NCBI GenBank assembly: GCA_947498055.1
Contig: CANMJA010000004.1
Location: 153,108 to 217,107, forward strand
Reading direction: 5' to 3'
DNA length: 64,000 nt
DNA from: an uncultured Tenacibaculum sp.
Lineage (GTDB): Bacteria; Bacteroidota; Bacteroidia; Flavobacteriales; Flavobacteriaceae
The position numbers and the translations under genes are program-made. The notes beneath the pieces were generated by a model. It searched no databases and had not been told where the DNA came from. It saw nothing but the letters and a program-made list of their open reading frames with translations. Of the stretch, positions 1 to 7,510 are shown piece after piece (position 1 is the stretch's first letter; each line of letters begins with the position of its first letter).

Positions 1-22
1 ATTTGGTTAAAAGTTTCTTAGG

Positions 23-124
23 TTAGTTCTGTAGAGCGTAACTTGCACCTCTACCTAACTCCTTCAATCCTAATAAAAAGTTCTTCACAATTTTTTGTAC
101 TCTTTTAAGTAATAAATTTCCCAT
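23..124 (-). CDS. Small ORF, 33 aa (MGNLLLKRVQKIVKNFLLGLKELGRGASYALQN), in the first unit of the repeated-promoter array
   Basis: Hand translation of the minus strand; ATG 124..122, stop TAA 25..23; downstream of a TACATTTG -7 box and the shared dyad. Confidence 0.45.
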   Translation of the reverse strand: MGNLLLKRVQKIVKNFLLGLKELGRGASYALQN

Positions 125-172
125 TTCTGTTAATTTTAAAATAATCCCTAATGTTTGTTAATAATAACATTA

Positions 173-240
173 CAAATGTAATACTAACATTAAGGTTTGT
201 ACAAGGGGATATCCGCAGTTTATAATGTAAATTTCCGTAA
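173..240 (-). promoter_or_regulatory. Array promoter unit 1: dyad (211-232) plus -7 box TACATTTG (173-180)
   Basis: ATCCGCAGTTTATAATGTAAAT, degenerate in one arm; same spacing to the -7 box as the other units. Confidence 0.65.
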
Positions 241-317
241 TTAAATAAGGGGGTTTCACTATAAAATTATTTTTATTAAAAGTTTTTATTTCGTTCACAT
301 CAACATACAATTAAAAT

Positions 318-402
318 AAAAAAACCTTCTAAGTACGAATACTTAGAAGGCTATATAATCCCCTAAATTGTTTTCACCCTTTTCTTACTTTCGGGATGAT
401 CA
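318..402 (-). ncRNA. Predicted small RNA, unit 2, about 85 nt, ending in a hairpin (CCTTCTAAGTAttcgTACTTAGAAGG) plus U-tract
   Basis: Promoter-like -7 box at the 5' side and intrinsic terminator at the 3' side on the minus strand; no ORF of note. Confidence 0.55.
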
Positions 403-407
403 CATTA

Positions 408-466
408 CAAACATAAGACAAGGTCACAATTTATGAAAGGGGATATCCGCAATTTAAAATGTGGAT
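408..466 (-). promoter_or_regulatory. Array promoter unit 2: dyad (445-466) plus -7 box TATGTTTG (408-415)
   Basis: ATCCGCAATTTAAAATGTGGAT inverted repeat; 29 bp to the -7 box. Confidence 0.75.
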
Positions 467-674
467 TTACGCAAAAATGGTCTAAGTACTACTTTTTTTA
501 TCTTTTTTAGTAAGTAATTATATTATTTACGACTATTTGATGCTGTTTTTAGAAATGTTTTAAAAAAATAAAAGGAAGTTGTATCTTCTTGTGTAATTTA
601 AAAAGCAAGATTTTAATCTGAATTCTGTTATTTATAATGGTGCATCGTTTTTTAAAAGATGAACTTTATTCCAT

Positions 675-785
675 TAAAAAACCTATTAAACAAAAGCTTA
701 ATAGGTTTTTAGTAAGTTTCTTTCTTTTCTTATTCTAATCTTTCTTAGTAATTCTTCCCATACTGGCGAATCCTTCGATTAATTC
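675..785 (-). ncRNA. Predicted small RNA, unit 3, about 110 nt, ending in hairpin AACCTATTAAGCTTTTGTTTAATAGGTTTTTT
   Basis: Promoter and terminator architecture on the minus strand. Confidence 0.5.
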
Positions 786-790
786 GTTTA

Positions 791-849
791 CAAATTTACT
801 GGTAGTTTAGCATATTTAAAAGGGGATGTCCGCAGTTTAAAATGTGGAT
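791..849 (-). promoter_or_regulatory. Array promoter unit 3: dyad (828-849) plus -7 box TAAATTTG (791-798)
   Basis: GTCCGCAGTTTAAAATGTGGAT; 29 bp to the -7 box. Confidence 0.75.
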
Positions 850-969
850 TTATGCAAAAAAAAATCTCTAAATTGTGTGTGTATTTGTTTTGCTTTCGTA
901 TAAAGAAAAGGAAACAATCTTGAGGTAAATCTTCCAAGTGTTTCAATAAATATCTTTTTCATATAAACG

Positions 970-1052
970 ACAAAACCTACTAAATAATATACTTAGTAGG
1001 CTTTAAATCTTTTTTCGCAGTTCATTCCCCCAAATGACATACTTAATTGATT
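970..1052 (-). ncRNA. Predicted small RNA or micro-mRNA, unit 4, about 80 nt with terminator hairpin CCTACTAAGTATATTATTTAGTAGG
   Basis: Promoter and terminator architecture; core similar to unit 5 (AATCAATTrAGTA..TCATT..GGGrATGAAyTrCGAAA). Confidence 0.55.
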
Positions 1053-1057
1053 TGACG

Positions 1058-1116
1058 CAAATGTAGAATAGTTTTTATCCTTTTTAAAAGGGATATCCGC
1101 AGTTTAAAATGTGGAT
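1058..1116 (-). promoter_or_regulatory. Array promoter unit 4: dyad (1095-1116) plus -7 box TACATTTG (1058-1065)
   Basis: ATCCGCAGTTTAAAATGTGGAT; 29 bp to the -7 box. Confidence 0.75.
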
Positions 1117-1424
1117 TTATGCAATGCTTTTTAGATTAAAACCTCCTTATTAACTCTAAAGAACTTAAAATCTTTAATTTACTTTAAAGTATAAGCATAT
1201 TATGTAAAATAAATATTCGTAAAAACATGAATTCGATGTAAGAAAATAGGTGCGTTTGAATGAAACTTTGAAAAAATTTACTGCCTCGAAACTTGTTTTT
1301 CGTTTTTAAATTACCTTTCTCGACACCATTTTCTATCAAAAATTACTATCCTTAACATCTTTTTATCTATTTATTTTACAATTACTAAAAAATCATAATC
1401 TCTGTCTACTCTATTTCAAAACAT

Positions 1425-1510
1425 AAAAAAACCTATTAAACAAAAGCTTAATAGGTAACCTGTAAATTTATTTCGTAATTCATCCCCTACAATGAATTAC
1501 TCAATTGATT
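1425..1510 (-). ncRNA. Predicted small RNA or micro-mRNA, unit 5, about 85 nt; terminator hairpin shared with unit 3
   Basis: Promoter and terminator architecture; AAAAAACCTATTAAACAAAAGCTTAATAGGT is an exact repeat of the unit 3 terminator. Confidence 0.55.
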
Positions 1511-1515
1511 CGCTA

Positions 1516-1574
1516 CAAATGTAGTGTAGAGTTATAGAAGTACAAAGGGAATTTCCGCAGCTTATTCTGTGGAT
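1516..1574 (-). promoter_or_regulatory. Array promoter unit 5: dyad (1553-1574) plus -7 box TACATTTG (1516-1523)
   Basis: TTCCGCAGCTTATTCTGTGGAT; 29 bp to the -7 box. Confidence 0.7.
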
Positions 1575-1641
1575 TTATGCAACTTTAGTACCTATTTTGT
1601 AATTATTAAAAAAAGGGAAACATTTACTTACTAACAAGTAA

Positions 1642-2319
1642 TTAATCTAAAATTCCTAATTCTTTTGCTTTTAATACCAAATCTGTATTGTTATTTGCTT
1701 GTAAATCGGTTCTTAATTTTGCTAGCTTATTTTCTATAGATCTAATTTTCAAAAAACTACCATCTCCTTTGGTAATCACTCCTTCTAAATTACTAATTTT
1801 AGGATGGTTAGGAAGTTCTTTTAATATTTGAATGGCTACTTCATCCATTTGTATTTCTACCAACGATCTTTTTAATAATTTCTGATGAATTTCATGTGTA
1901 AAGTACACTTCACCCGATAACATTTTTTGAATAGCAAAATTTAGTTCATTCGTATTACATTTTCCTTTTAATAAATAGGCAGATGGTGTTAAGTTTTGTA
2001 CAACATTAAAAATTCTGTTGGTTTCAGAATGCCCAGTAATTACTCCTATTTTAATAGCTATGTTTTCTGCCCTAATGGCTTTAATTAAACTTTCTCCACT
2101 ATCTAATTTTGATTTTCCATCAGCATTATCAAAGCTTAAATCGGTAAATAAAATTTGAAAAGGGGTTTCTGTTAATGCTACTTTTATTTTAGTAAAAGCC
2201 TCATCACAAGAGTTTGTTGTTTCTATTTCTAAGTTATTAATATCTTTTAAATAAGATAAAATTCCTTCGATAATTAGTTGATGATCGTCAACTATTAATA
2301 TTTTTATTTTTTCAGACAT
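1642..2319 (-). CDS. Response regulator (REC domain; atypical C-terminal output region)
   Basis: N-terminal IKILIVDDHQLIIEG and phosphoacceptor region ILFTDLSF; partner kinase overlaps by 8 bp. Confidence 0.85.
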   Translation of the reverse strand: MSEKIKILIVDDHQLIIEGILSYLKDINNLEIETTNSCDEAFTKIKVALTETPFQILFTDLSFDNADGKSKLDSGESLIKAIRAENIAIKIGVITGHSETNRIFNVVQNLTPSAYLLKGKCNTNELNFAIQKMLSGEVYFTHEIHQKLLKRSLVEIQMDEVAIQILKELPNHPKISNLEGVITKGDGSFLKIRSIENKLAKLRTDLQANNNTDLVLKAKELGILD

Positions 2320-4150
2320 TTAAAGGGACTTGTATGCTCGTATTAGTTCCTTTTCCTTTTTCACTTGTAATGGTTAGTTTTCCGTGTAACTCTTCTACTC
2401 GTTCTTCAATATTTTGTAATCCAATTCCTTTTTTACTAGTTTCTGTATCGAAACCTATACCATTATCACTTATGTTCAAATGTACTAATTTTTTATGTAC
2501 CGAAAAATTAATATCTATTTTAGATGCTTCTGCATGTTTCAAACAGTTTTGTATGCTTTCTCGTATACTTAAATACAATAGTCGTTTAATAGAGCTATTG
2601 GTTTGCTCCCAATCTATCTCTTTTAAATGATGCACACGAATAATAAAATTTGGCGAAAAATAATCGCTTACCAAATTAATAATCTGATCTACAAAGTTTA
2701 CTTTTTTAAAACTTACACTACTTAATTGGTGCGATAAATTACGTACGTTTTCTTTTACTTCTTCTAATTTTTGTGCTTCTTCTAGTAACTGCGATTTTTC
2801 TAATTTTCTGTGTAGTAATCGTAAATCGCCCGCTACCTCATCGTGTAACGATTTGGCAATTTGTTTTCGTTCTCGCTCTCTAACTTGTGCTTTTTGTAAT
2901 TGTGCTTGGTATAGTAATTTTTTTCTACGGAAAGTAAAAAAAGAAACACTCATAACAAATAATAAAATACTTGCTGCCGATGCTAGCCAACCAATGGTGG
3001 TTTGTTGTTTGTGGTAAGTTATTTCTGCCTGTTTTTTTTCATTTTCTCCTTTTAAAAAGGTGTTCTCTTTTTCTTTTTTATCAGTTTCGTATCTAATTTT
3101 AGCAAATTGGTTTTTTAACCTACGTTCTTGTTGTACCAAACTGTCGTTTAGTGTAATGTATTCTTGTAAATAGGTTTTAGATTGTGTGCCTGTGGTTAGT
3201 TGAGATAGTAACTCTAATGCCTCTAACCAACGTTTGTTGTTGTGTGTTTGTTTCGCGTATTTTAGGGCTTCTATAGCGTGGTGTTTGGCTTTTGTTAATT
3301 GTTTTTTATCATTGTAATAATTTGCTATGTTTAAGTGAGTAGTAGGTAATTCGTTATCTTCTTTGTATTTTTTTCTAATTTCTAATACTTCTCTATATTT
3401 TTCTAGTACTTTTTCTTTAGTATCTAAAGAATAAGAGCTGAAAGCAATGTTTTCTAACAATAAAGCATACTGAACTGGATATTTGATTTTTATATTATCA
3501 AAAGCTAATCCTTTTTTAAAATAGGTAATCGCTTTTTTATGTTTATTTTCCTGTTGATATAAAAGACCTATGTTATTTATTGTATATAAAAAACCTTCAT
3601 TATTATTATTATTTTGATTATAAAACAAGGCTTTATCGTAATGTATTAAAGCTTCTTTTTCTTGATTTAATTCATCAGAAACTAATCCCAAATTATTGTG
3701 TATTCTTTCTAAAAATTTACTTTCTTCTATTGGTTCTAAATACAATAATGCTTCAATAGAACTAATTTCACTGCCTAAAAAATCTTTAGATTTCCGTTGC
3801 AAAAAAGCAATACTCAATAATCTTCTACCTACTTCTAAAGAATCTCCAATAACTTTAGAAATATTTTTAGATTGATTATAATAATAAAAAGCACTGTCAT
3901 TTCTATATTTTAATTCATAATACATTGCTTTATATTGAAAGTATTTAGCAAATACCATAGAATCTTTGTTTTTCTTATATAATTTAAGCAATTTATCTGT
4001 AGACTTAACAACTCCTTCTGTATCCTTTGCAAAAAAGGATTTTAATCCATTTTTGACAAATTCATTTTTATAAACATCCAATTTAACAGGGTCAGTTTGT
4101 TGCCCAAAAATAAAGTTGATAAAAAAAATAAAGTAAAATAAAAAACGCAT
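2312..4150 (-). CDS. Tetratricopeptide sensor histidine kinase (HisKA_3/NarX-like)
   Basis: Signal peptide, TPR-like region, TM segment, H-box RKQIAKSLHDEVAGDL, HATPase DNGIGFD..GIGLQNIEERV. Confidence 0.9.
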   Translation of the reverse strand: MRFLFYFIFFINFIFGQQTDPVKLDVYKNEFVKNGLKSFFAKDTEGVVKSTDKLLKLYKKNKDSMVFAKYFQYKAMYYELKYRNDSAFYYYNQSKNISKVIGDSLEVGRRLLSIAFLQRKSKDFLGSEISSIEALLYLEPIEESKFLERIHNNLGLVSDELNQEKEALIHYDKALFYNQNNNNNEGFLYTINNIGLLYQQENKHKKAITYFKKGLAFDNIKIKYPVQYALLLENIAFSSYSLDTKEKVLEKYREVLEIRKKYKEDNELPTTHLNIANYYNDKKQLTKAKHHAIEALKYAKQTHNNKRWLEALELLSQLTTGTQSKTYLQEYITLNDSLVQQERRLKNQFAKIRYETDKKEKENTFLKGENEKKQAEITYHKQQTTIGWLASAASILLFVMSVSFFTFRRKKLLYQAQLQKAQVRERERKQIAKSLHDEVAGDLRLLHRKLEKSQLLEEAQKLEEVKENVRNLSHQLSSVSFKKVNFVDQIINLVSDYFSPNFIIRVHHLKEIDWEQTNSSIKRLLYLSIRESIQNCLKHAEASKIDINFSVHKKLVHLNISDNGIGFDTETSKKGIGLQNIEERVEELHGKLTITSEKGKGTNTSIQVPLNV

Positions 4151-4233
4151 GTCAAAAAAATCAATAAAAATAAAACTCTCAACAAAATAATAAAAGTTGA
4201 GAGTTCATTTTAATTTTTATAGTTTATCAATTA

Positions 4234-4365
4234 TTAATTGACATTACTTTTGTTGCCTCCTTGTCCACCACCACTTCCACCACCACCAGTATCTATTCCA
4301 TCATCTTCACCTCCGCCAGGAAATTTCATTAATTCTGTTCTGTACATCTGTGTAATTTTCTTCAT
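4234..4365 (-). CDS. Small Gly-rich peptide, 43 aa (MKKITQMYRTELMKFPGGGEDDGIDTGGGGGSGGGQGGNKSNVN), between the two kinases
   Basis: Hand translation; ATG 4365..4363, TAA 4236..4234; not in the ORF track (below its length cutoff). Confidence 0.55.
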   Translation of the reverse strand: MKKITQMYRTELMKFPGGGEDDGIDTGGGGSGGGQGGNKSNVN

Positions 4366-4530
4366 CTTCTAAATGTTTTAATATTAATACTTATATATTC
4401 AAAGTGTTCAATTTAATCTTTTTATTCTAAAAACACAAATATTCGTTGTTTTTGAGGATTTTTAATGTAAAAATGTCGCTATTAAAAAAAAAGATTCTTA
4501 TTAAGAATATATATTGTTTGTTTTGTGTGC

Positions 4531-4702
4531 TGGCTTCGGCTCAGCTACCGTTTGTAAAAGGATAGGGTTGGCTACTTTGCTCATCTACTGGCTTCGGATC
4601 CGCTCAGCCACCAAAAAGAGATAATTGAAAAAACAACCGGTGGCTGAGAGAAGTCGAAGCCAAATCATGCTCAATTGCTGGCTTCGGTTCCGCTCAGCCG
4701 TC
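4531..4702. repeat. Short interspersed repeats of the type TGGCTTCGGnTCCGCTCAGCCACC, four copies, one inverted
   Basis: Copies at 4531-4549, 4589-4612, 4679-4702 and inverted at 4639-4662; related sequence at 6738-6763. Confidence 0.8.
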
Positions 4703-4703
4703 G

Positions 4704-6578
4704 TTATAAAAGAATTGGGATTTCAACTTTTAAGTTAGATCCTATTCCTATTTTTGAATCTATATTAAAAGTACCTTTTAATTTATGAACTCTCGATTTT
4801 ATATTAGTAAGTCCTACCCCATCACTTAATTTTTTAATATTAAACCCTACTCCATCATCTTTAATTTCTAGAATTAGATTATCGGATTTATGATAAATAG
4901 ATACTATGATGTTTTTTGCTTTCGAATGTTTAATAATATTATGTAACGCTTCTTGAATTATTCTATATACATTAAATTTTACTTCTTCGTTAAAGTTACT
5001 CCAAGAAACTTCTGAGGTATTTATATCGTAGCTAAAGTTACCTATCGTGCTTTTTTCTCTTACTATTTTAGTAATCATTTCACTATAGTTCTCAGAGGTG
5101 CTATTTGTGGTATAACTTAGTTTGTGAGAAACGTCTCTAATTTCTCTTTCAATTTCTTGCAATTGGTTTAATAATTTATGGTACTTATCTACTTCTTCTT
5201 TTTCTCCTTTTACTTTTACAAACCCTAATCCGAAACGAGTACCAAATAATTTTCCTAAAATACCATCGTGTAATTCTTGTGCAATTCTATCTCGTTCTTT
5301 ATAGGTTGCTTCTGTTTTTTGTAAAGTAGTTTTATATAATAGTTTTTTACGTTTTAGCATAAAAAATAGTATGCTAATTATAATACTTGCTACTCCTATA
5401 AAAAAAGCAATAAGTTTTAGTTGTCTTTCTTTATAAATTTCTACTTCTTTTTTACTATTCTCCTCTTTTAAAAAAGAGTTTTCTTTTGCTTTTTTATCGG
5501 TTTCATATCTAATTTTAGCAAACTGGTTTTTTAATTCGCGCTCTTTTTGTATTAAACTGTCATTTAGTGTAATGTATTCTTGTAAATACGTTTTAGATTG
5601 TGTGCCTTTTGTTAATTTAGATAGTAATTGCAAAGCTTCTAACCATCGTTTATTGTTGTGGGTTTGTTTTGCGTATTTTATAGCTTCGTTTGCGTAGTGT
5701 TTGGCTTTTGTTAATTGTTTTTTATCTGAATAATACCTTGATAAAAGAGTGTTTGTAATAGCTAAATAATATAAATCATTCTCCCTTTTTCTAAGAGAAA
5801 TAACTTCTTTATAATTGCTCAATACAGACGTTTTATTATCAGATTGATATTGACTGAAAGTTAAATTTTCTAATAGTAAAGCGTATTCTAATGGATACTT
5901 TTTTTTAATATTATCTAATCTTAAACCTTCTAAAAAATATTTAATTGCTGTTTCATGTTCTTTTCTTTTCTGATATAGTAACCCTAAATTATTGTTTACC
6001 CTTAAATACCCTAACTCTTGTCGCCTTTTATCTTTAATTAAATTACTAACTAAATGAGCTAATTGATAATATTTAATTGCATCATCATCCTGATTTAATT
6101 CTTTAGATACTAATCCTAAATTATTGTATAAACTTTCTAAAAAATTATATGATTTCAAAGGTTCTAAATATTGTAGCGATTCTATTGAACTTATTTCACT
6201 ACCTAAATAATCTTTCGCTTTTCTTTGTAACACTGCTATACTCAACAATCTTCTACCAACAGCTAGCGAATCTCCAATTGCTTTAGAAATATCTTTCGAT
6301 TTATAATAATAATAAAAAGCACTATCATTTTCATAACGCAATTTATTCTCTAATGCTTTAAAATGGTAATATTTAGCTAACAAAATAGAATCTTTAGTAA
6401 GATTAAAAAGTGAATCCACCTGAATAGTAATACTTTTCAACTTATCAATATCTTTACTGAAAAAAGATTGTCTCCCTTTTTCTATTAATTCATTTCTTAA
6501 AGAGTTATATACAGAATCTATTTGTTGCGCTTGAGTAGTAAAAAAAATGAGAAAAATTAAAAAAGGTATTCGTTTCAT
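4704..6578 (-). CDS. Tetratricopeptide sensor histidine kinase, paralog of 2312-4150
   Basis: Same architecture; H-box RDRIAQELHDGILGKL; long shared motif GRRLLSIAxLQRKxKDxLGSEISSIE. Confidence 0.9.
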   Translation of the reverse strand: MKRIPFLIFLIFFTTQAQQIDSVYNSLRNELIEKGRQSFFSKDIDKLKSITIQVDSLFNLTKDSILLAKYYHFKALENKLRYENDSAFYYYYKSKDISKAIGDSLAVGRRLLSIAVLQRKAKDYLGSEISSIESLQYLEPLKSYNFLESLYNNLGLVSKELNQDDDAIKYYQLAHLVSNLIKDKRRQELGYLRVNNNLGLLYQKRKEHETAIKYFLEGLRLDNIKKKYPLEYALLLENLTFSQYQSDNKTSVLSNYKEVISLRKRENDLYYLAITNTLLSRYYSDKKQLTKAKHYANEAIKYAKQTHNNKRWLEALQLLSKLTKGTQSKTYLQEYITLNDSLIQKERELKNQFAKIRYETDKKAKENSFLKEENSKKEVEIYKERQLKLIAFFIGVASIIISILFFMLKRKKLLYKTTLQKTEATYKERDRIAQELHDGILGKLFGTRFGLGFVKVKGEKEEVDKYHKLLNQLQEIEREIRDVSHKLSYTTNSTSENYSEMITKIVREKSTIGNFSYDINTSEVSWSNFNEEVKFNVYRIIQEALHNIIKHSKAKNIIVSIYHKSDNLILEIKDDGVGFNIKKLSDGVGLTNIKSRVHKLKGTFNIDSKIGIGSNLKVEIPILL

Positions 6579-6824
6579 TCGTACTTATTAAATCTGTTTT
6601 TTAAGGATAATACAAAGTAATCATTTATCACTACATACAAACTATTAGTTTATTTAATTAGACTGTTTTTTAAAGGGTGTAAAGGTTATATGTATACGTT
6701 TATTATTTCTTAAAACCCTTTTTCCTTGTTTTGTATGATGAACTTCGACTTCGCTCAGTTACCAAACTTTAATTTCGCTCAGCTACTAAATGAATTTTTT
6801 TAATTACTAAATGCTGAAAACAAA

Positions 6825-7358
6825 CTACTTCATTTTACAAAACAAATCCCAAAGTACTACTCCACAACTTACCGATATATTTAAAGAATGTTTAGTGCCT
6901 AATTGCGGAATTTCAATACAGGTATCTGATGCAGAAACCACTTCTTGCTGTACTCCTTTTACTTCGTTGCCAAAAACTACGGCATATTTTTGATTTTCTT
7001 CTGTAGTAAACTTATCTAACATAGTACTGTTTTCTGCCTGTTCAATAGATAATACTTTTACTCCTTCACTTTTTAATTTTTCAACCAATGTTATTGTGTC
7101 TTCTGTATGTTCCCATGCAACAGAATCGGTAGATCCTAAAGCTGTTTTATGAATTTCTTTATTAGGCGGAGTTGCAGTTATACCACACAAATAAATTTTT
7201 TCAATTAAAAAAGCATCCGAAGTTCTAAATACCGAACCTACATTATTTAAACTACGAATATTATCTAACACCACAATAATCGGAGTTTTAGGAGCTTCTT
7301 TAAATTCATTAATCGAAATTCTTCCTAATTCGCTATTTCTAAGTTTTCTCATTTTCAA
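6825..7358 (-). CDS. SpoU/TrmH-family RNA methyltransferase
   Basis: VVLDNIRSLNNVGSVFRTSDAF, FGNEVKGV, IPQLGTKHSLNISVSCGVVLW motifs. Confidence 0.9.
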   Translation of the reverse strand: MKMRKLRNSELGRISINEFKEAPKTPIIVVLDNIRSLNNVGSVFRTSDAFLIEKIYLCGITATPPNKEIHKTALGSTDSVAWEHTEDTITLVEKLKSEGVKVLSIEQAENSTMLDKFTTEENQKYAVVFGNEVKGVQQEVVSASDTCIEIPQLGTKHSLNISVSCGVVLWDLFCKMK

Positions 7359-7510
7359 TTATCATTTAACAGTTATCAGTTATCAATTTATTAAAAAGGT
7401 GACACCTTGTATTCAGTTATCAGTATGTCTATTGATAATTGATCCCCGATAATTAATAATTGAACCGACTATTTTCTATCTTCGCAAAACTAATCTAAAA
7501 ATCGATACCC

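Noticed and set aside
205-1580. CRISPR-like array from the five repeated about 36-bp blocks
   Set aside because: Spacing is irregular (roughly 230-460 bp), each repeat is a dyad at fixed distance from a -7 box, and terminators occur between repeats; no cas genes. Interpreted as repeated promoters.
2334-2630. Plus-strand 98-aa ORF
   Set aside because: Antisense to the histidine kinase catalytic domain; no independent support.
7360-7500. TTATCAGTTATCAATT / GATAATTGATCCCCGATAATTAATAATTGA repeats as a functional element
   Set aside because: Simple short AT-rich duplications common in flavobacterial intergenic DNA; no promoter or hairpin support strong enough to report.
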